Shown here: one piece after another, positions 11,953 through 23,536 of the stretch
How the letters are laid out: each line of letters opens with the position of its first letter
Position numbering within the stretch: position 1 is the stretch's first letter
From: Epiperipatus broadwayi
Taxonomy: Eukaryota; Onychophora; Udeonychophora; Euonychophora; Peripatidae
DNA: 64,000 nucleotides
Reading direction: 5' to 3'
NCBI GenBank assembly: GCA_028023455.1
Contig: JAQFVV010012423.1
Location: forward strand, 6,492,269-6,556,268
Program-made: the position numbers and the translations under genes
Notes under the pieces: model-generated
Databases searched by the model: none
The model's input: the letters and a program-made list of their open reading frames with translations, nothing else
Told to the model about the DNA's origin: nothing

Positions 11953-12134
11953 TTATCGCACTTTTTTTTGCTGGCGGCTCCGATAAATATCATAAGCAGG
12001 TGGAACCATATTAGGATCATCATCATCACTTTCTTCTCCTTCTAGTTTACGTTTCTTAAGTAGATGCTCCTGAGCAACTGATAAAACATCTAATTTGAAA
12101 CTGCTATCGAAGCCATTTTCAGCAGAAGTTGGAA
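11953..12134 (-). CDS. CSTF3: CSTF3 (CstF-77) last coding exon
   Basis: The minus-strand exon ends with PPAYDIYRSRQQKKVR and a stop. This matches the conserved C-terminus of CstF-77 (the vertebrate protein ends with a DIYRARQQKRIR-type sequence after an acidic run and a proline pair). Upstream is KKRKLEGEESDDDDPN, the basic-acidic stretch expected there. The exon opens after a strong acceptor, a T-rich tract ending in CTAG at 12135-12138 read on the minus strand, and carries two bases of a split codon. CstF-77 is the scaffold of the cleavage stimulation factor complex in nuclear mRNA 3'-end formation: its N-terminal HAT repeats dimerise and its C-terminus contacts CstF-64 and CstF-50. About 60 of some 700 residues are here. 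The preceding exons must lie at higher coordinates; none was identified within the window. I recognised the C-terminus from memory of the family. Confidence 0.75.
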
Positions 12135-14416
12135 CTAGAATCAAAAGAAAATAAAAGTTTAATGAAAAGAATTGACATATATGTGTGTGAATATGTATGT
12201 GTAATTATAGAACAAAGTGATATTTTCTACTTAATATTTTACCTTTAAATACAGAACATCAACTCACAACAGTTTTTTGCTGCTTAATCTTATTTTGGAA
12301 ATAGATATTGCAAAAGTATTGGATGTATAATACTATTTTGTCACACTTTATGAATAATATATCCAAGATAATGATTAGAATTTCAAAAGTTTGATGGTTT
12401 TTATCCAAACATAGGATTTTTCAATGACAGTTCAAATTTATACATATAAAATACATATATAATTTTTTATACTCTTTTAACATGAAACTTTTACATATAC
12501 AAATTTAATTGTGTATATAATTATAGAAATCATAACTAATTCATTTATAAATTCAGGATAATTTTTAATATAGATATAAACAGTACAATTATTTATTTAT
12601 AAACAAATGCATACAGGCATTTTGCCATTTATATTGCAAAAAAAAAAAAAAAGAGAGTATACATAATAGTATGTATTCTTGTATGTCAATATAAACTTAA
12701 ATATATATATATTACAAACTTCTTTTTACATCATCACAATAATAGGGAACTCAAGGCATATCACTGAAGGATCAGAAATTTAATTCTTGATATGATTATT
12801 AATTAACATATTATAAAAATCACATGTTATTTATTCTAGGATAGTGATTATTACTGTGTTGAATATAAGACTGAATTTTAATTATTTCTAGATTGTTTTC
12901 CTTTTCTAAAGAAGAGACAATAGCAATTTTATCTATATCCAACTGGGGTTATATTTAGGATGTTGATGTATAGGTGTGTTAATCATGCTACAGCATTTGC
13001 ATTTCACATTTGGACCATCACTGCCATTGTCTATGGATACCACACTGAATCTTAATATGTATAATAAATATTAACAATGTTACTTCTTGGTTTATAATCT
13101 GCATTAGTATATTTTGTGATTCAACATTATTATGTAACCTCATTCTAAACTGAAAGCTTTTTCCAAAAATAGGCTATTATATCTATAAGATAAATTGATT
13201 GTATATTGATGACATTACCAAAGAAGTCTACTAGCTTTTGAAAAGCATTTACTATGTAGTTTAGGAAGGCATTATTTAAGAACTTCTGTAATTATGTTTC
13301 GTCACTGATAATTTACCATGATAAGCACACAGTTTTCAAGTGTAGTAATTTGTCTTTTGAATGTTTTTTTTTGCTTAATATCATAGAATTCCAAAACAAT
13401 GTATCAGAAATTCTGGTGTACATCTATTTATAGAATGCTTTCCAAAATATTGTTTGTGCTGAAAACTTTATATACTATTTCTCTCAGGAATTTATATAAA
13501 GAACATATGTAAATAAGTCAATTATTTTATATAGCACGATGTTTTTTAAAAACTGTAATATTTTAAACAGCATTAAACTGTTGCACATGCGCTTTGGATT
13601 TTAACTATAAAATGGATGAATACAAACAATTCAAACACATGATAAAGTCTTTGGAAAAGATAGAATAGCCTGGTAAAAGTAACAACTTGCTTCAAATTCT
13701 CAGTTGGCATCTACAGTATTATTATTTGTCTCTACTGAAAGTTTAGTAACATTAGCTTTATATTCATATAGCTATGTGCTTTTTTTTAAAAAAAAAAGAT
13801 TAGATTTGCCTGAAAGTATGTATTCAGAAAATGCAATAGTAGTTGTAAAAAACTTTGTTTAATAGGCCTACCTTATATATATATTAATTCTGAAAAACTT
13901 AATATATCTATATAATTATTGTGTAACATATAAAATTAACTAGAGACTTGTATTTATAGAACAGTGCCATCTATATTATTTTTTCTAAAAAAACATGGAA
14001 CTAGCATTTTCATATTAATCTCCAAAGATATACCAAGAAAGAAATATCACAAAAACTAGAATATTATTTTTAATATTATGTGGGATATTTAATAAAAATA
14101 TCCAATGCATCATTGCAAAAAGCTACAAAATCATGGAGCTGATACTCAAAAATGTAATATATTTGATAAAAGTACATGTGTGTACTTGTATGTTGTACTA
14201 TAGTTTTGTGGTTTGGAATGCTAGTCACTTAGGTCATACATTAGCATTATAATTTATTTTTAAAAAAAATGAGATATCTTGTTTAGGCATAAATACATCA
14301 TGCCAATATATTATATAAAATAATTCTTAATATGCTTTTAAAAAAATATATACATCAGTTGAGATGGACGTAAGACAATATCAAATGACATTATCTTTTA
14401 AAATAAAAACAAAACA
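12135..14416 (-). other. Probable CSTF3 intron, AT-rich
   Basis: The sequence between the CSTF3 acceptor and the palindrome contains no exon I can identify. A 120-bp open stretch on the minus strand around 12940-13060 includes DGPNVKCKCCSMI but matches nothing I know. Confidence 0.4.
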
Positions 14417-14499
14417 TCAGCAGACATATATAACATTATATATTGCTTATATCACTCTATTCATATACACGTTAATGCAACAAATTTTCTTAAAAACTT

Positions 14500-14556
14500 C
14501 TTTATTTTCTTACAGTTTCGACTGTCCAGCAGTCTTCATCAGAGCTACAAGATTTG
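14500..14556 (-). ncRNA. Hammerhead-type motif, left palindrome arm
   Basis: Minus strand: CTGATGA (14542-14536), perfect 5-bp stem II GACTG/CAGTC around loop CTGGA, and GAAA (14519-14516). A minimal stem III follows (A14516-T14512 closing loop CTG), then A14511 as the cleavage nucleotide. Stem I is weak: CT/AG, an internal loop, then CTT/AAG. The core is fully canonical, but the fold depends on an interrupted stem I. Confidence 0.6.
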
Positions 14557-16649
14557 AATAATATAAATATACAATCATCATTTCACACATATATATATAT
14601 AAATAAATACATGTATATACACATATATCTTCTTCATACACATACATATGAATTTACAAGACATATATATAATATATACCTACATCTAAATATACACATA
14701 TGTACATCCAATATATATATATAGCCCTTTTAACTATACATATATACACACACAGATATACATACACCCACAGACATACATACAATCTTCATATATCTTT
14801 ATAAATACACATGCATATCTATACTCTATCTACATATACATATATAATACAAAAACACAAGCAATACACCTTTTTTTTAAATCTTTTACCTTTTGAAACT
14901 TTTATTTTTACTTTTTAAAAAACCCTTTAAATATTATTTCTTTATAACATTACCTATATTATTTTATTATTTTATAATTATCTAATATATAAAACATCTT
15001 TTATTTTACTATCTTTAATCTACCCTTATATTTATTCTTTTATAATATTTCCAATATTATTTTATAATTATCTAATATATTACATCTTTTATTTTACTAT
15101 CTTTAATTTTACTTTTTATAATTTTTATTTCTACATTACTAAATAATATTTTTCTTTAACACTTACTCTATCTTCTTCACTGCCTTAATTAAACTGACCG
15201 TTATTTTAAATTTTCTATCTTATTATTCATTTAAAACAGCTCCCTCAGTTATCAATTTTATAAAACTTATTCTATTTTAAACTTCTAACTTCCAAATTAT
15301 ATTCATTAACCATATTCAAATATTACAAATACAACTACCTAACCTTCATTTTACTTATAAACATACATATCAAATTCCATACATCCCCTACACATAGATA
15401 CATATCTCTTCACATCACCTCTATACATATAAATAAAAATAATATATAAACAATATAAAAATATAAAAATACACCAAAAAATTAAAAACAAAAATTAAAA
15501 ATTCTCTATGTATATCTATATACACACATAGATGTACACCCATATTTATAACACATATACATACATATACCAATCCTCATATACATTTATCTATGCCTCC
15601 CATATATACTCAACTTACTTATGAATTGCATATGAGGATTGGTATATGTATGTATATGTGTTATCAATATGGATGAATATATATATGTATATAGATATAC
15701 ATAGAGAATTTTTAATTTTTGTTTTTAATTTTTTGGTGTATTTTTATATTGTTTATATATTATTTTTATTTATATGTATAGAGGTGATGTGAAGAGATAT
15801 GTATCTATGTGTAGGGGATGTATGGAATTTGATATGTATGTTTATATGTAAAATGAAGGTTAGGTAGTTGTATTTGTAATATTTGAATATGGTTAATGAA
15901 TATAATTTGGAAGTTAGAAGTTTAAAATAGAATAAGTTTTATAAAATTGATAACTGAGGGAGCTGTTTTAAATGAATAATAAGATAGAAAATTTAAAATA
16001 ACGGTCAGTTTAATTAAGGCAGTGAAGAAGATAGAGGTAAGTGTTAAAGAAAAATATTATTTAGTAATGTAGAGATAAAAATTATAAAAAGTAAAATTAA
16101 AGATAGTAAAATAAAAGATGTAATATATTAGATAATTATAAAATAATATTGGAAATATTATAAAAGAATAAATATAAGGGTAGATTAAAGATAGTAAAAT
16201 AAAAGATGTTTTATATATTAGATAATTATAAAATAATAAAATAATATAGGTAATGTTATAAAGAAATAATATTTAAAGGGTTTTTTAAAAAGTAAAAATA
16301 AAATAGTTTCAAAAGGTAAAAGATTTTTAAAAAAGGTGTATTGGTTGTGTTTTTGTATTATATATGTATATGTAGGTAGAGTATAGATATGCATGTGTAT
16401 TTATAAAGATATATGAAGATTGTATGTATGCCTGTGGGTGTATGTATATCTGTGTGTGTATATGTATAGTTAAAAGGGCTATGTATATATATTGGATGTA
16501 CATATGTGTATATATAGATGTAGGTATATATTATATATATGTCTTGTGAATTCATATGTATGTGTATGAAGAAGATATATGTGTATATTTATGTATATAT
16601 ATGGGTATTTTATATATGTGTAAAGTGATGGTTATATACATGTATTTAT

Positions 16650-16691
<42 letters not shown>

Positions 16692-16721
16692 AAATGATGA
16701 TTGTATATTTATATTATTCAA

Positions 16722-16778
16722 ATCTTGTAGCTCTGATGGAGACTGCTGGACAGTCGAAACTGTAAGAAAATAAAGAAG
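16722..16778 (+). ncRNA. Hammerhead-type motif, right palindrome arm
   Basis: This mirrors the left-arm motif: CTGATGG (16733-16739; the last core A is replaced by G), stem II GACTG (16741-16745) with CAGTC (16751-16755), GAAA at 16756-16759, and a predicted cut after A16764. The A9-to-G change probably reduces activity compared with the left arm. Confidence 0.5.
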
Positions 16779-16856
16779 TTTTTAAGAAAATTTGTTGCAT
16801 TAACGTGTATATGAATAGTGATATAAGCAATATATAATATTATATGAAGATATGCA

Positions 16857-17737
16857 AAGAAAGTAAAGGAGAAGAATAAGAGCATATATAACATTCCAAA
16901 ATTCAAAAGTGAGACCTTAAAAAATTAGGCTCTAATAATAATAACTAGAATATACAATAAATACTTTAATGCAAAATATTTTGGAAATTAACAATAAAAG
17001 TTTTAAGATTGCTGTACAAAAAATATTATAAAAGTTCAATGCATAACCTAAAATTATAATAATATTTATACATCTAATGCTTGAATATCCTAGCATCTCA
17101 CTAAGGATGCCAGTAGCAGAAACTGGTCTGGGGTTGAGGACATTCTGCAAAGCTTTTTAATTATTTGCTAGCTCTATATATAACATTTTTATTTGGATAT
17201 AGGTTAAATATATCAAATAATTTGACGTGAATTATATTTATAACACTGATATTTTTAATCTGACTTTATCTCTATAATCACCGTATGAAAACTGTTTGTT
17301 TTTTAAGTCAACTGACAAGTAAAAGTAATATAAAAATATTACTGATATATAATACCAAAAAAAAAAAGCAAAATGATAGCAAAAATAATAGCAATTTATT
17401 ATAATGAAATAAAACCTTCAAAAGATTAATTTCTAGGGGTTAATACATCTAGGTTTTATTTAGCAAAAGGATTACATCCCTTTATGGAAATAAATTTAAA
17501 ACAATTAGTCTAGAATATAATGCTGAAGTTTTATCATATTTCAGAAGTTTTCTTGCTTGTTTTATCATTTAAACCAAAATCTCTCTCTATATATAAATAT
17601 TGTAACATATATCTTTAACTTGTAATAAATTAAGCACTCAAGGCGCATGTACTAAGGTTATAGCTTTATTTAAGTATCACTTTTAAATAAAAGTGGAAAA
17701 AATATAAAATCACCCTCAAGTAGAAATATATATATAT
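16857..17737. other. Intergenic stretch with a repeat fragment
   Basis: No gene is seen. Positions 17618-17668 (TTGTAATAAATTAAGCACTC, then GGCGCATGTACTAAGG) match the foldback family at 56.7-59.9 kb. A GC-richer block at 17075-17150 with CCAG...CTGG self-complementarity may be another repeat. Confidence 0.5.
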
Positions 17738-19926
17738 TGTAAGGTGATGTCCAATTCTTATAAAAAAATAATAATAAGTAACTGATGTTTTAGGATAAAA
17801 ATGTATAAAGATTAAATAAGCAGCCAATTTTTAAAACCTAATTTTTTTTTTTTTTAGATATTTGGAGACATATACACATATATATACACTCAAACATAAC
17901 CATATATTCATGAAGGAATGAACACATTTTTTTTTTTTTATTAAATGTAAAATAAAATATATACATATACACATATATATACATGAATGTAGATTTTAAA
18001 TCATGACGTGACAAAATAAAAAAAAGAATATTTAACATTAAATTCTAGTAACCACGTTTCTTTTGTTTAAAAGAGGAAAAAAAGAGTAAACCTTTGTTGA
18101 TTTTGGGAACGTGGAAAAATATCTAAGCAACAGATTTTTTTTTTAGTTGTTGTTGGTTTTTCTTGTTCAACTGAAGTGCATGAAAGTAAAGTTGTAAAGA
18201 ATATTTTAATTATTATATTAGTTATTAGGATTTCCATTCTTTATTAATATTAAACTATTTAATATTTGGAATTTTATTATTGATAAGTGTAAAATGTTTT
18301 AAAAAGAAAAAAAAACATTATTTAATTGATGAACTTTCGTTCGTTCAAATAAATGCTAAGAGCATCATAGTTATTTAACATTGTTAAAAAAATATAATTG
18401 CTATCAAATGTTTCTGGGATAAAATAAAATCAACTAATGATGAAATAGAACTTTATTAACATTATTTTAAAAGTAAAATCTTTATCATACGTTTCATACA
18501 TATATAAATAAAACTGCATAGAAATAGCGTTCGCCTTATAATATAACGTAAGCTTTAAAAAAAGGATTCATATTTAATAATTTATATTGTGTAAATAAAA
18601 TCTAAAAATGCACTTTTGCTAATTGAGTGTCAGGGGATTTTTCTATCCTCTTGGTGTCGTTGACGTGTGATGGAGGATCATATTTATTGGTATATATTGT
18701 TTAAATCAACGTGGAAAAATCTTGTTATGGAATGGAAATGCATGGCTTTAAAATCAAACGCCGAGGAATTCAATTTCGTCATGGGAATTGTAATGCTTAG
18801 AACGTCAACATGATTTAATATACATGAAGGAAAGAAAGACATTATCTGCTAAGAATACAGAAGCTGCTCTTAAAAATTTAATGTGCTATTGTTTTAAGGA
18901 ATTCCAAAATTTCATTATATTTTATGTTTCAAATATTTTTTTTTTTTTTAAAATGTATACTGAGAGTTGGGTTGTGAATTTTTCTCACTCTTATATTCAA
19001 GTGTAGCAAACATTTTTTTTTTAAAAAAACAAAAGAACCCATTTGTTTAGATTTTTATAGGGTGAGAGAGGTGCACAACTCAAACTATACATCAATATAT
19101 TATATATGTTTGTAAATAAAATATTATCATAATGGAAGGTTTAAAACTGGACAATGACTGAAACAAAAGGTAAGATTTTAAATATTTACATTTATTAAAT
19201 AATTAATACGTTAAAATCAAACTAATTAATAAGTAAATATATATAATATTTTCTTAACTATACAAAACACAAATTAGCAATTCATGGACATAACCTTGAG
19301 GTACATTTAAATGACATAAACAGAATGATAATCGTACATTAGTAATATAATTTTATATTCAAAATAATTAATACATTATTGTAAATTATGCACTAAATTT
19401 TATAATTCTTATTTCAACCCATATTTTAATATTTGAATTACAGCTAGTCATATTGTTGTAGAGATAAATTAATGTTTTATAATAATCATGTATATATTCT
19501 GTTGATTTATAAATATTATAACTATAAGCATGATCTGTTAATAAATATTTATTGTTTGAAGTTAAAACCTTTGTTTCTCTGGTCTCTAGATTGTCAAGCA
19601 TCATTCATACTTCACTCACCAGTATAGCTATTATACATGCATACAGATTTTTAATTTATTATTAGCAATAGTCATTAAGGATCTATATAGAGGTCACATT
19701 ATTGCCATCCTATTTAATTCCATCCTTGAGCAGAGTTAAAGGCAAATGTCTACACTGAGTTAGAACCCCGAGTAGTAATAGGACCTGTAAGTAGAGAAGG
19801 CTCTGGGTGTACTATCCTAAAAGGTTTTACAGTCCGTTACATATTTTGGCAACCCAAACATTTGGGGCATCAATTAATTAAATATCTTACCCTGTAGACG
19901 CCCGGTACATTTTACGGTCCGTTACA
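17738..19926 (+). repeat. 5' LTR (2189 bp)
   Basis: Starts TGTAAGG at 17738 and ends CGTTACA at 19926. It matches 23537-25731 nearly base for base, with small indels in poly-T tracts and a few substitutions. It should contain promoter and poly-A signals; no specific TATA box is singled out because the DNA is so AT-rich. Confidence 0.9.
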
Positions 19927-20692
19927 TATTTTGGAGCGCAACGTTTTGGGCCTGAAAATGTAAGTTCACCACAGATACAAACTACATACTGTTACATTTT
20001 TGACACCATCAACAGTGAAGCCTGTACACTGGCATATATAGATTTAATGAAAGTTGATTATCATGTCGCATTCATAATAGCCAATTATTAAATTCATTCT
20101 AGTTGGTAGTCTGTTACATTTTTGGCATGCAATGTGGTAAGCTTGAATACTTAGATTCACTGCATGTGAAAAGTTTTGTCTATTATATTGTGATACACAA
20201 TGTGTTGAGCTTTAAAGAGTTGGGTCTATCATATGTTACTGTATATTTTTAGTGTGACATAAATTGAATTTATGAGAAATTGTCCATAATTTCAGTATAA
20301 CCTGATTTATCATATTTTAGTTAGTCAGTTAATAAACTATAAATTACATAACCCTATGGATTAAATGGTGTGGCAACTTAGTGGTATAGTTAATTTAGTC
20401 AATAAACAATAAGTTCAAATAACTCTGAGTGAAGGTATGAATTGATAAATAGAGACCAAAACTAAATAGATGATCAAGAATCTAATAAGAGTAGGCAAGT
20501 GAAGCAGATAAGGGAAAAATATATAAAACCAGCATTAATACCAATGATATGTAAAATACTTAAGGTAACCAAAATCACATGTGATGACACAAGTTGGTAG
20601 AAGATCCTATGACATATTATAGAATATTATATAAAAAGAAATAATTTTGCCATAGAGTAGATATTTTAAAGAAGGGTGTTAGTTTATTTTGT
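19927..20692 (+). other. Leader of LTR element with repeated GTTACA...TTTGG motif
   Basis: Non-coding leader. The LTR-end/primer-site motif GTTACATATTTTGG is seen at about 19836 (inside the LTR) and 19921 (true junction). Weaker copies, GTTACATTTTTG, lie at about 19991 and 20113. Confidence 0.5.
19932..19949 (+). other. Putative primer-binding site
   Basis: TGGAGCGCAACGTTTTGG starts 5 bases after the 5' LTR. It has the TGG start that pairs with a tRNA CCA end and resembles the TGGCGCCCAACG-type sites of many LTR elements. The primer tRNA is not identified. Confidence 0.55.
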
Positions 20693-22252
20693 ATGTTTCT
20701 CAGAAGTGGGAGATATTTGTCAAGTATGAGTAAGGAATTATATGTAAAGCCACAGGATGTTAGTGGCAATGAAGCTGAGCATGATCCTAATAAGGAACAA
20801 GTAGGATCAGTAGACATGAATATGTCCGGGGGGTCAATGGTTGGAGCTGAGCATTCTTTCTCAATGCAAGAGGAAAAACAAATGATATCTCAAATTCAAG
20901 GAGACTCTAATGAACAGTCTGCTCAATCACCTGGAATTGGACTAACACAGGTTACAGAAAATAGTGGAGCCATGATGCAGATGCTCCAAACATTATTGGA
21001 TCGAATGGATAGCATGAGTGGTCAGATGAATGGTCGGATGGATAGCATGAGTGGTCAGATGAATGATCGGATGGATAGCATAAGTGGTCAGATAGATATA
21101 GTCAAGGTTGACATGAATGGTCGGATGGATAGCATGAGTGATCAGATAGATACAATCAAGGCTGAAATAAGCAACATGGTAACTAAGGCTGATATTGACA
21201 AATTGGATGAGGAGGTTAAGAAAAGAATTAGTGGCATTGAAATGAAAGTTTCTACAGCCATGGAGCAGTTATCTTCAGAGATGAATGAAGTGCATAACAG
21301 TAGTACGGAATTAAAGCGAAATGTAGAAGAGATGAGAATAAATATAGATGAAGTGAACTTGCAGTGTCAAGAGCAGTATACTGAATTTAAGGAAAGTATT
21401 ACCACTCAAATTGAGAATAAAGTTAAGGAAGTTCACCAAGCCCAGGAATCTACTAAGATAGAGGATATAAAGTTTACTATGGTAACTAAAACTGATATTG
21501 ATGATTTGGAGATCCAAATAAATAGTAATTTGGAAGCAAAGATAATGTGTATAAAAGAAAATATAGATGGGATAGAATCTAAAACTTATGATATTAATAA
21601 TAGAATAGATAGTATGAGCTGTGATATTAATGATATAAAAAAAACATCTAGTTTTATTTTTGAATCCAATCGAAGTACTAAATATTCTGTTACTATGGAA
21701 ACTTCTCTTGTACATGAATGTCCTGCTACATGGACTCAGCAAGTACTTGAAGACATAATAGAAAATCATTCCACCAATTTTAAGTTGGAAGGAGCAATCC
21801 CAAAAACATTTTGGGATGATGCTGATTCAATCCTTCCCATGAAGAGTATGAGAATGAATATGTTAGATGATCAAGCAGAACAAGTTAATGTGAGCATCCA
21901 ATGTTCAGAACATAAAGTTTGTTCTAAATACAAGCTCCATGAACATAGTAGCAAAATCCAAGAAAGGCTATTATATGCTCAAAGGCTTTTCACAAAAGAA
22001 AATTGTCCCATTATTGAAGCCAACTTTGAAAGGACAAATGAAGTCGATACACTTGTTCATCTTGAATGTGTATTATGGCACAACAAGTCTCTTCATAATC
22101 AGGAAGATGACCAAGTCATAGACAGTTGCCAGATGTTACTGGAGGCAACTATACTCCCTACAAAGAAACAGAAAGGTCCCAGATTCCATAAGCTTTGCAA
22201 CACTTATGAAGGTCCCTTCACATTTATTGAATACTTGAATGAAAGTCCTTAA
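20693..22252 (+). CDS. Gag-like coiled-coil protein of LTR element (519 aa)
   Basis: One uninterrupted ORF, the main coding product of the LTR element. Residues 1-100 are low-complexity and acidic. Residues about 104-155 hold tandem copies of a short unit RMDSMSGQMNG, the D/S/M/Q pattern of a regular heptad-like helix. Residues about 155-330 are strongly predicted coiled coil by eye (K/E/I/M-rich with regular hydrophobics). The last 30 residues, with RFHKLCNTYEGPFTFIEYL, resemble the GPF/GPY end of a Gypsy integrase. No zinc knuckle is visible. I infer a particle-forming or RNA-packaging role from position, not homology. The ATG at 20693 is the first in frame; translation could also start at a later Met. 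The intact frame suggests recent insertion or selection for function. It could instead be a host-like coiled-coil protein captured by the element. Confidence 0.65.
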   Translation: MFLRSGRYLSSMSKELYVKPQDVSGNEAEHDPNKEQVGSVDMNMSGGSMVGAEHSFSMQEEKQMISQIQGDSNEQSAQSPGIGLTQVTENSGAMMQMLQTLLDRMDSMSGQMNGRMDSMSGQMNDRMDSISGQIDIVKVDMNGRMDSMSDQIDTIKAEISNMVTKADIDKLDEEVKKRISGIEMKVSTAMEQLSSEMNEVHNSSTELKRNVEEMRINIDEVNLQCQEQYTEFKESITTQIENKVKEVHQAQESTKIEDIKFTMVTKTDIDDLEIQINSNLEAKIMCIKENIDGIESKTYDINNRIDSMSCDINDIKKTSSFIFESNRSTKYSVTMETSLVHECPATWTQQVLEDIIENHSTNFKLEGAIPKTFWDDADSILPMKSMRMNMLDDQAEQVNVSIQCSEHKVCSKYKLHEHSSKIQERLLYAQRLFTKENCPIIEANFERTNEVDTLVHLECVLWHNKSLHNQEDDQVIDSCQMLLEATILPTKKQKGPRFHKLCNTYEGPFTFIEYLNESP

Positions 22253-22361
22253 AAAGAGAAAGGCACAAATTAAGGGACAGACTTCATGATTGCAACCCTG
22301 GAACATAAAAAATGGACTTTCTTAATGATTGAACCCTGTAAATAATGTTAAGTGAATATAT

Positions 22362-22889
22362 ATGTATATAAAAAAAATGTTGAGTTTACTTTTGACTATT
22401 AAATCTTATAAAAATAATAGGGGGTGGGTGAAGCAGACAGAACGGGTAGTGAATTACATAAATTGGGGTGCAAATGAATCTACTGGATTCGCACCCATCC
22501 AACTACATTTTAACCAACCTATTCCTTCATTATTTGTGAAATACCAACCTCCAATTGAATGTCATCACTATGACATAGAAACTAAAATTCAAATGGCTCG
22601 ACAACAGTTAATTAATAAATCCAATTTTAGAAATAAGAAGGGAAAGGAAAGCAGACATCACTTTAAGATTGGAGACAAGGTTTTTGTGAAAACACATAGC
22701 CCAAGTAAACCAATGGATAATGTTTATCATAAATTTTGTCAACAATATGCTGGACCATATGCTATTGTGAAACAAGCTGGCCCAAATGCATTTTGGTTAA
22801 ATATTGATGGAGAGATAAAAGGAACTTATAATGCTCGGATATTAAAGCCATACAGTGGTTGTCAAGAACTGCCATGTACAGAAGCTTAG
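22362..22889 (+). pseudogene. Gypsy integrase C-terminal remnant (175 aa)
   Basis: The open frame carries the end of the integrase core (NWGANESTGFAPIQLHF, matching the usual N...H-S-TG-SPF pattern). The C-terminal DNA/chromatin-binding module follows: HFKIGDKVFVKTHSP, then KFCQQYAGPYAIVKQ and an ending ARILKPY. In an intact element this part follows the D,D-35-E catalytic core, which is absent here, so no strand-transfer activity is possible. The piece is probably left from an internal deletion of pol. It lies about 110 bp after the gag-like ORF and about 650 bp before the 3' LTR. It is open but has no convincing start of its own. Confidence 0.8.
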
Positions 22890-23522
22890 TTATTTGTAAA
22901 CAGATGACCATGATTAAAGTAGATGAAAGTGAAGTTTATAAAAAAAAAATGTAAATGGGTATATGCAAGTGTATTGTAATGAGAAAGACAGCATTGTTCG
23001 TGAGTAAATAGCTAGAGTAGGTAGATGTGATGAGGATGCACTCAAATTAATGTTGAAACATTTTATTGAGGTATCTTAGAATTGGCTGAGATGTGGGAAT
23101 TGACCCATAGAATGTGGGAATCCCATATTTTGTTCAGACCTTATAAAAATCCAATAAGACTCCTAGGGAGCAGGATATAGGCTGACAAACTCAAATATGT
23201 GCCTTCTGGAACAGAGACACTTAACCAGTCAAATTCAGACTATTCAACCGTCATATAGTTAGTAATTCTAGAAAAGATAATAGAAACAATGTTAATGATG
23301 ACAGTAATTCAATGTTAAGATGAAAGAGATAAGGATAGGAGTCTAACCAAAAATGAGTAATATAAAAAAAAAAGCAAATGTATATTGATGGGTAAATTAA
23401 AATAAGTACGACAGCATTAGAACTCTCCCTATTTAAAAAGAATAAAATTATCCAACACAATAACCATCCAAACCTTTGTTTAGGTGCTAAAATTTTGACA
23501 ATGGTCTAAATTTTAACCTTTT

Positions 23523-23536
23523 AAGGGTAGGGGAAA
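23523..23536 (+). other. Polypurine tract
   Basis: AAGGGTAGGGGAAA directly precedes the 3' LTR start TGTAAGG and is where plus-strand priming is expected. Confidence 0.75.

Larger units (their letters stand above)
14417..16856. repeat. 2.4-kb near-perfect palindrome (foldback element)
   Basis: The left arm (about 14417-15582) recurs inverted as the right arm (about 15629-16856), around a loop of about 46 bp. Matching pairs include AACACATATACATAC (15550) with GTATGTATATGTGTT (15648), and CCCTACACATAGATAC (15386) with GTATCTATGTGTAGGGG (15801). The arms differ by scattered substitutions and indels, mostly in TA/CA microsatellite tracts. There is no long ORF. Each arm carries near its outer end a hammerhead-type motif pointing outward. 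The element could be an inverted dimer of a retrozyme-like or Penelope-derived repeat. Confidence 0.9.

Noticed and set aside
16358-16765. Open frames rich in Y, I, H and T in the palindrome
   Set aside because: They translate TA/CA/GT microsatellite DNA and have no protein-like composition.
17075-17150. Hammerhead in the block with GCAGAAACTGGTCTGG
   Set aside because: GAAAC and GTC are present, but there is no CTGATGA-like core and no stem I partner; the hairpin CCAG...CTGG alone explains the structure.
19386-19604. 72-codon minus-strand ORF present identically in both LTRs (also 25192-25410)
   Set aside because: Its duplication is explained by LTR identity. Composition is AT-driven and no family is recognised. 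Coding within an LTR is possible but unsupported.
21311-21769. 152-codon minus-strand frame inside the LTR element
   Set aside because: Antisense shadow of the gag-like coiled-coil ORF; the tyrosine/phenylalanine-rich composition is the complement of lysine/glutamate-rich codons.
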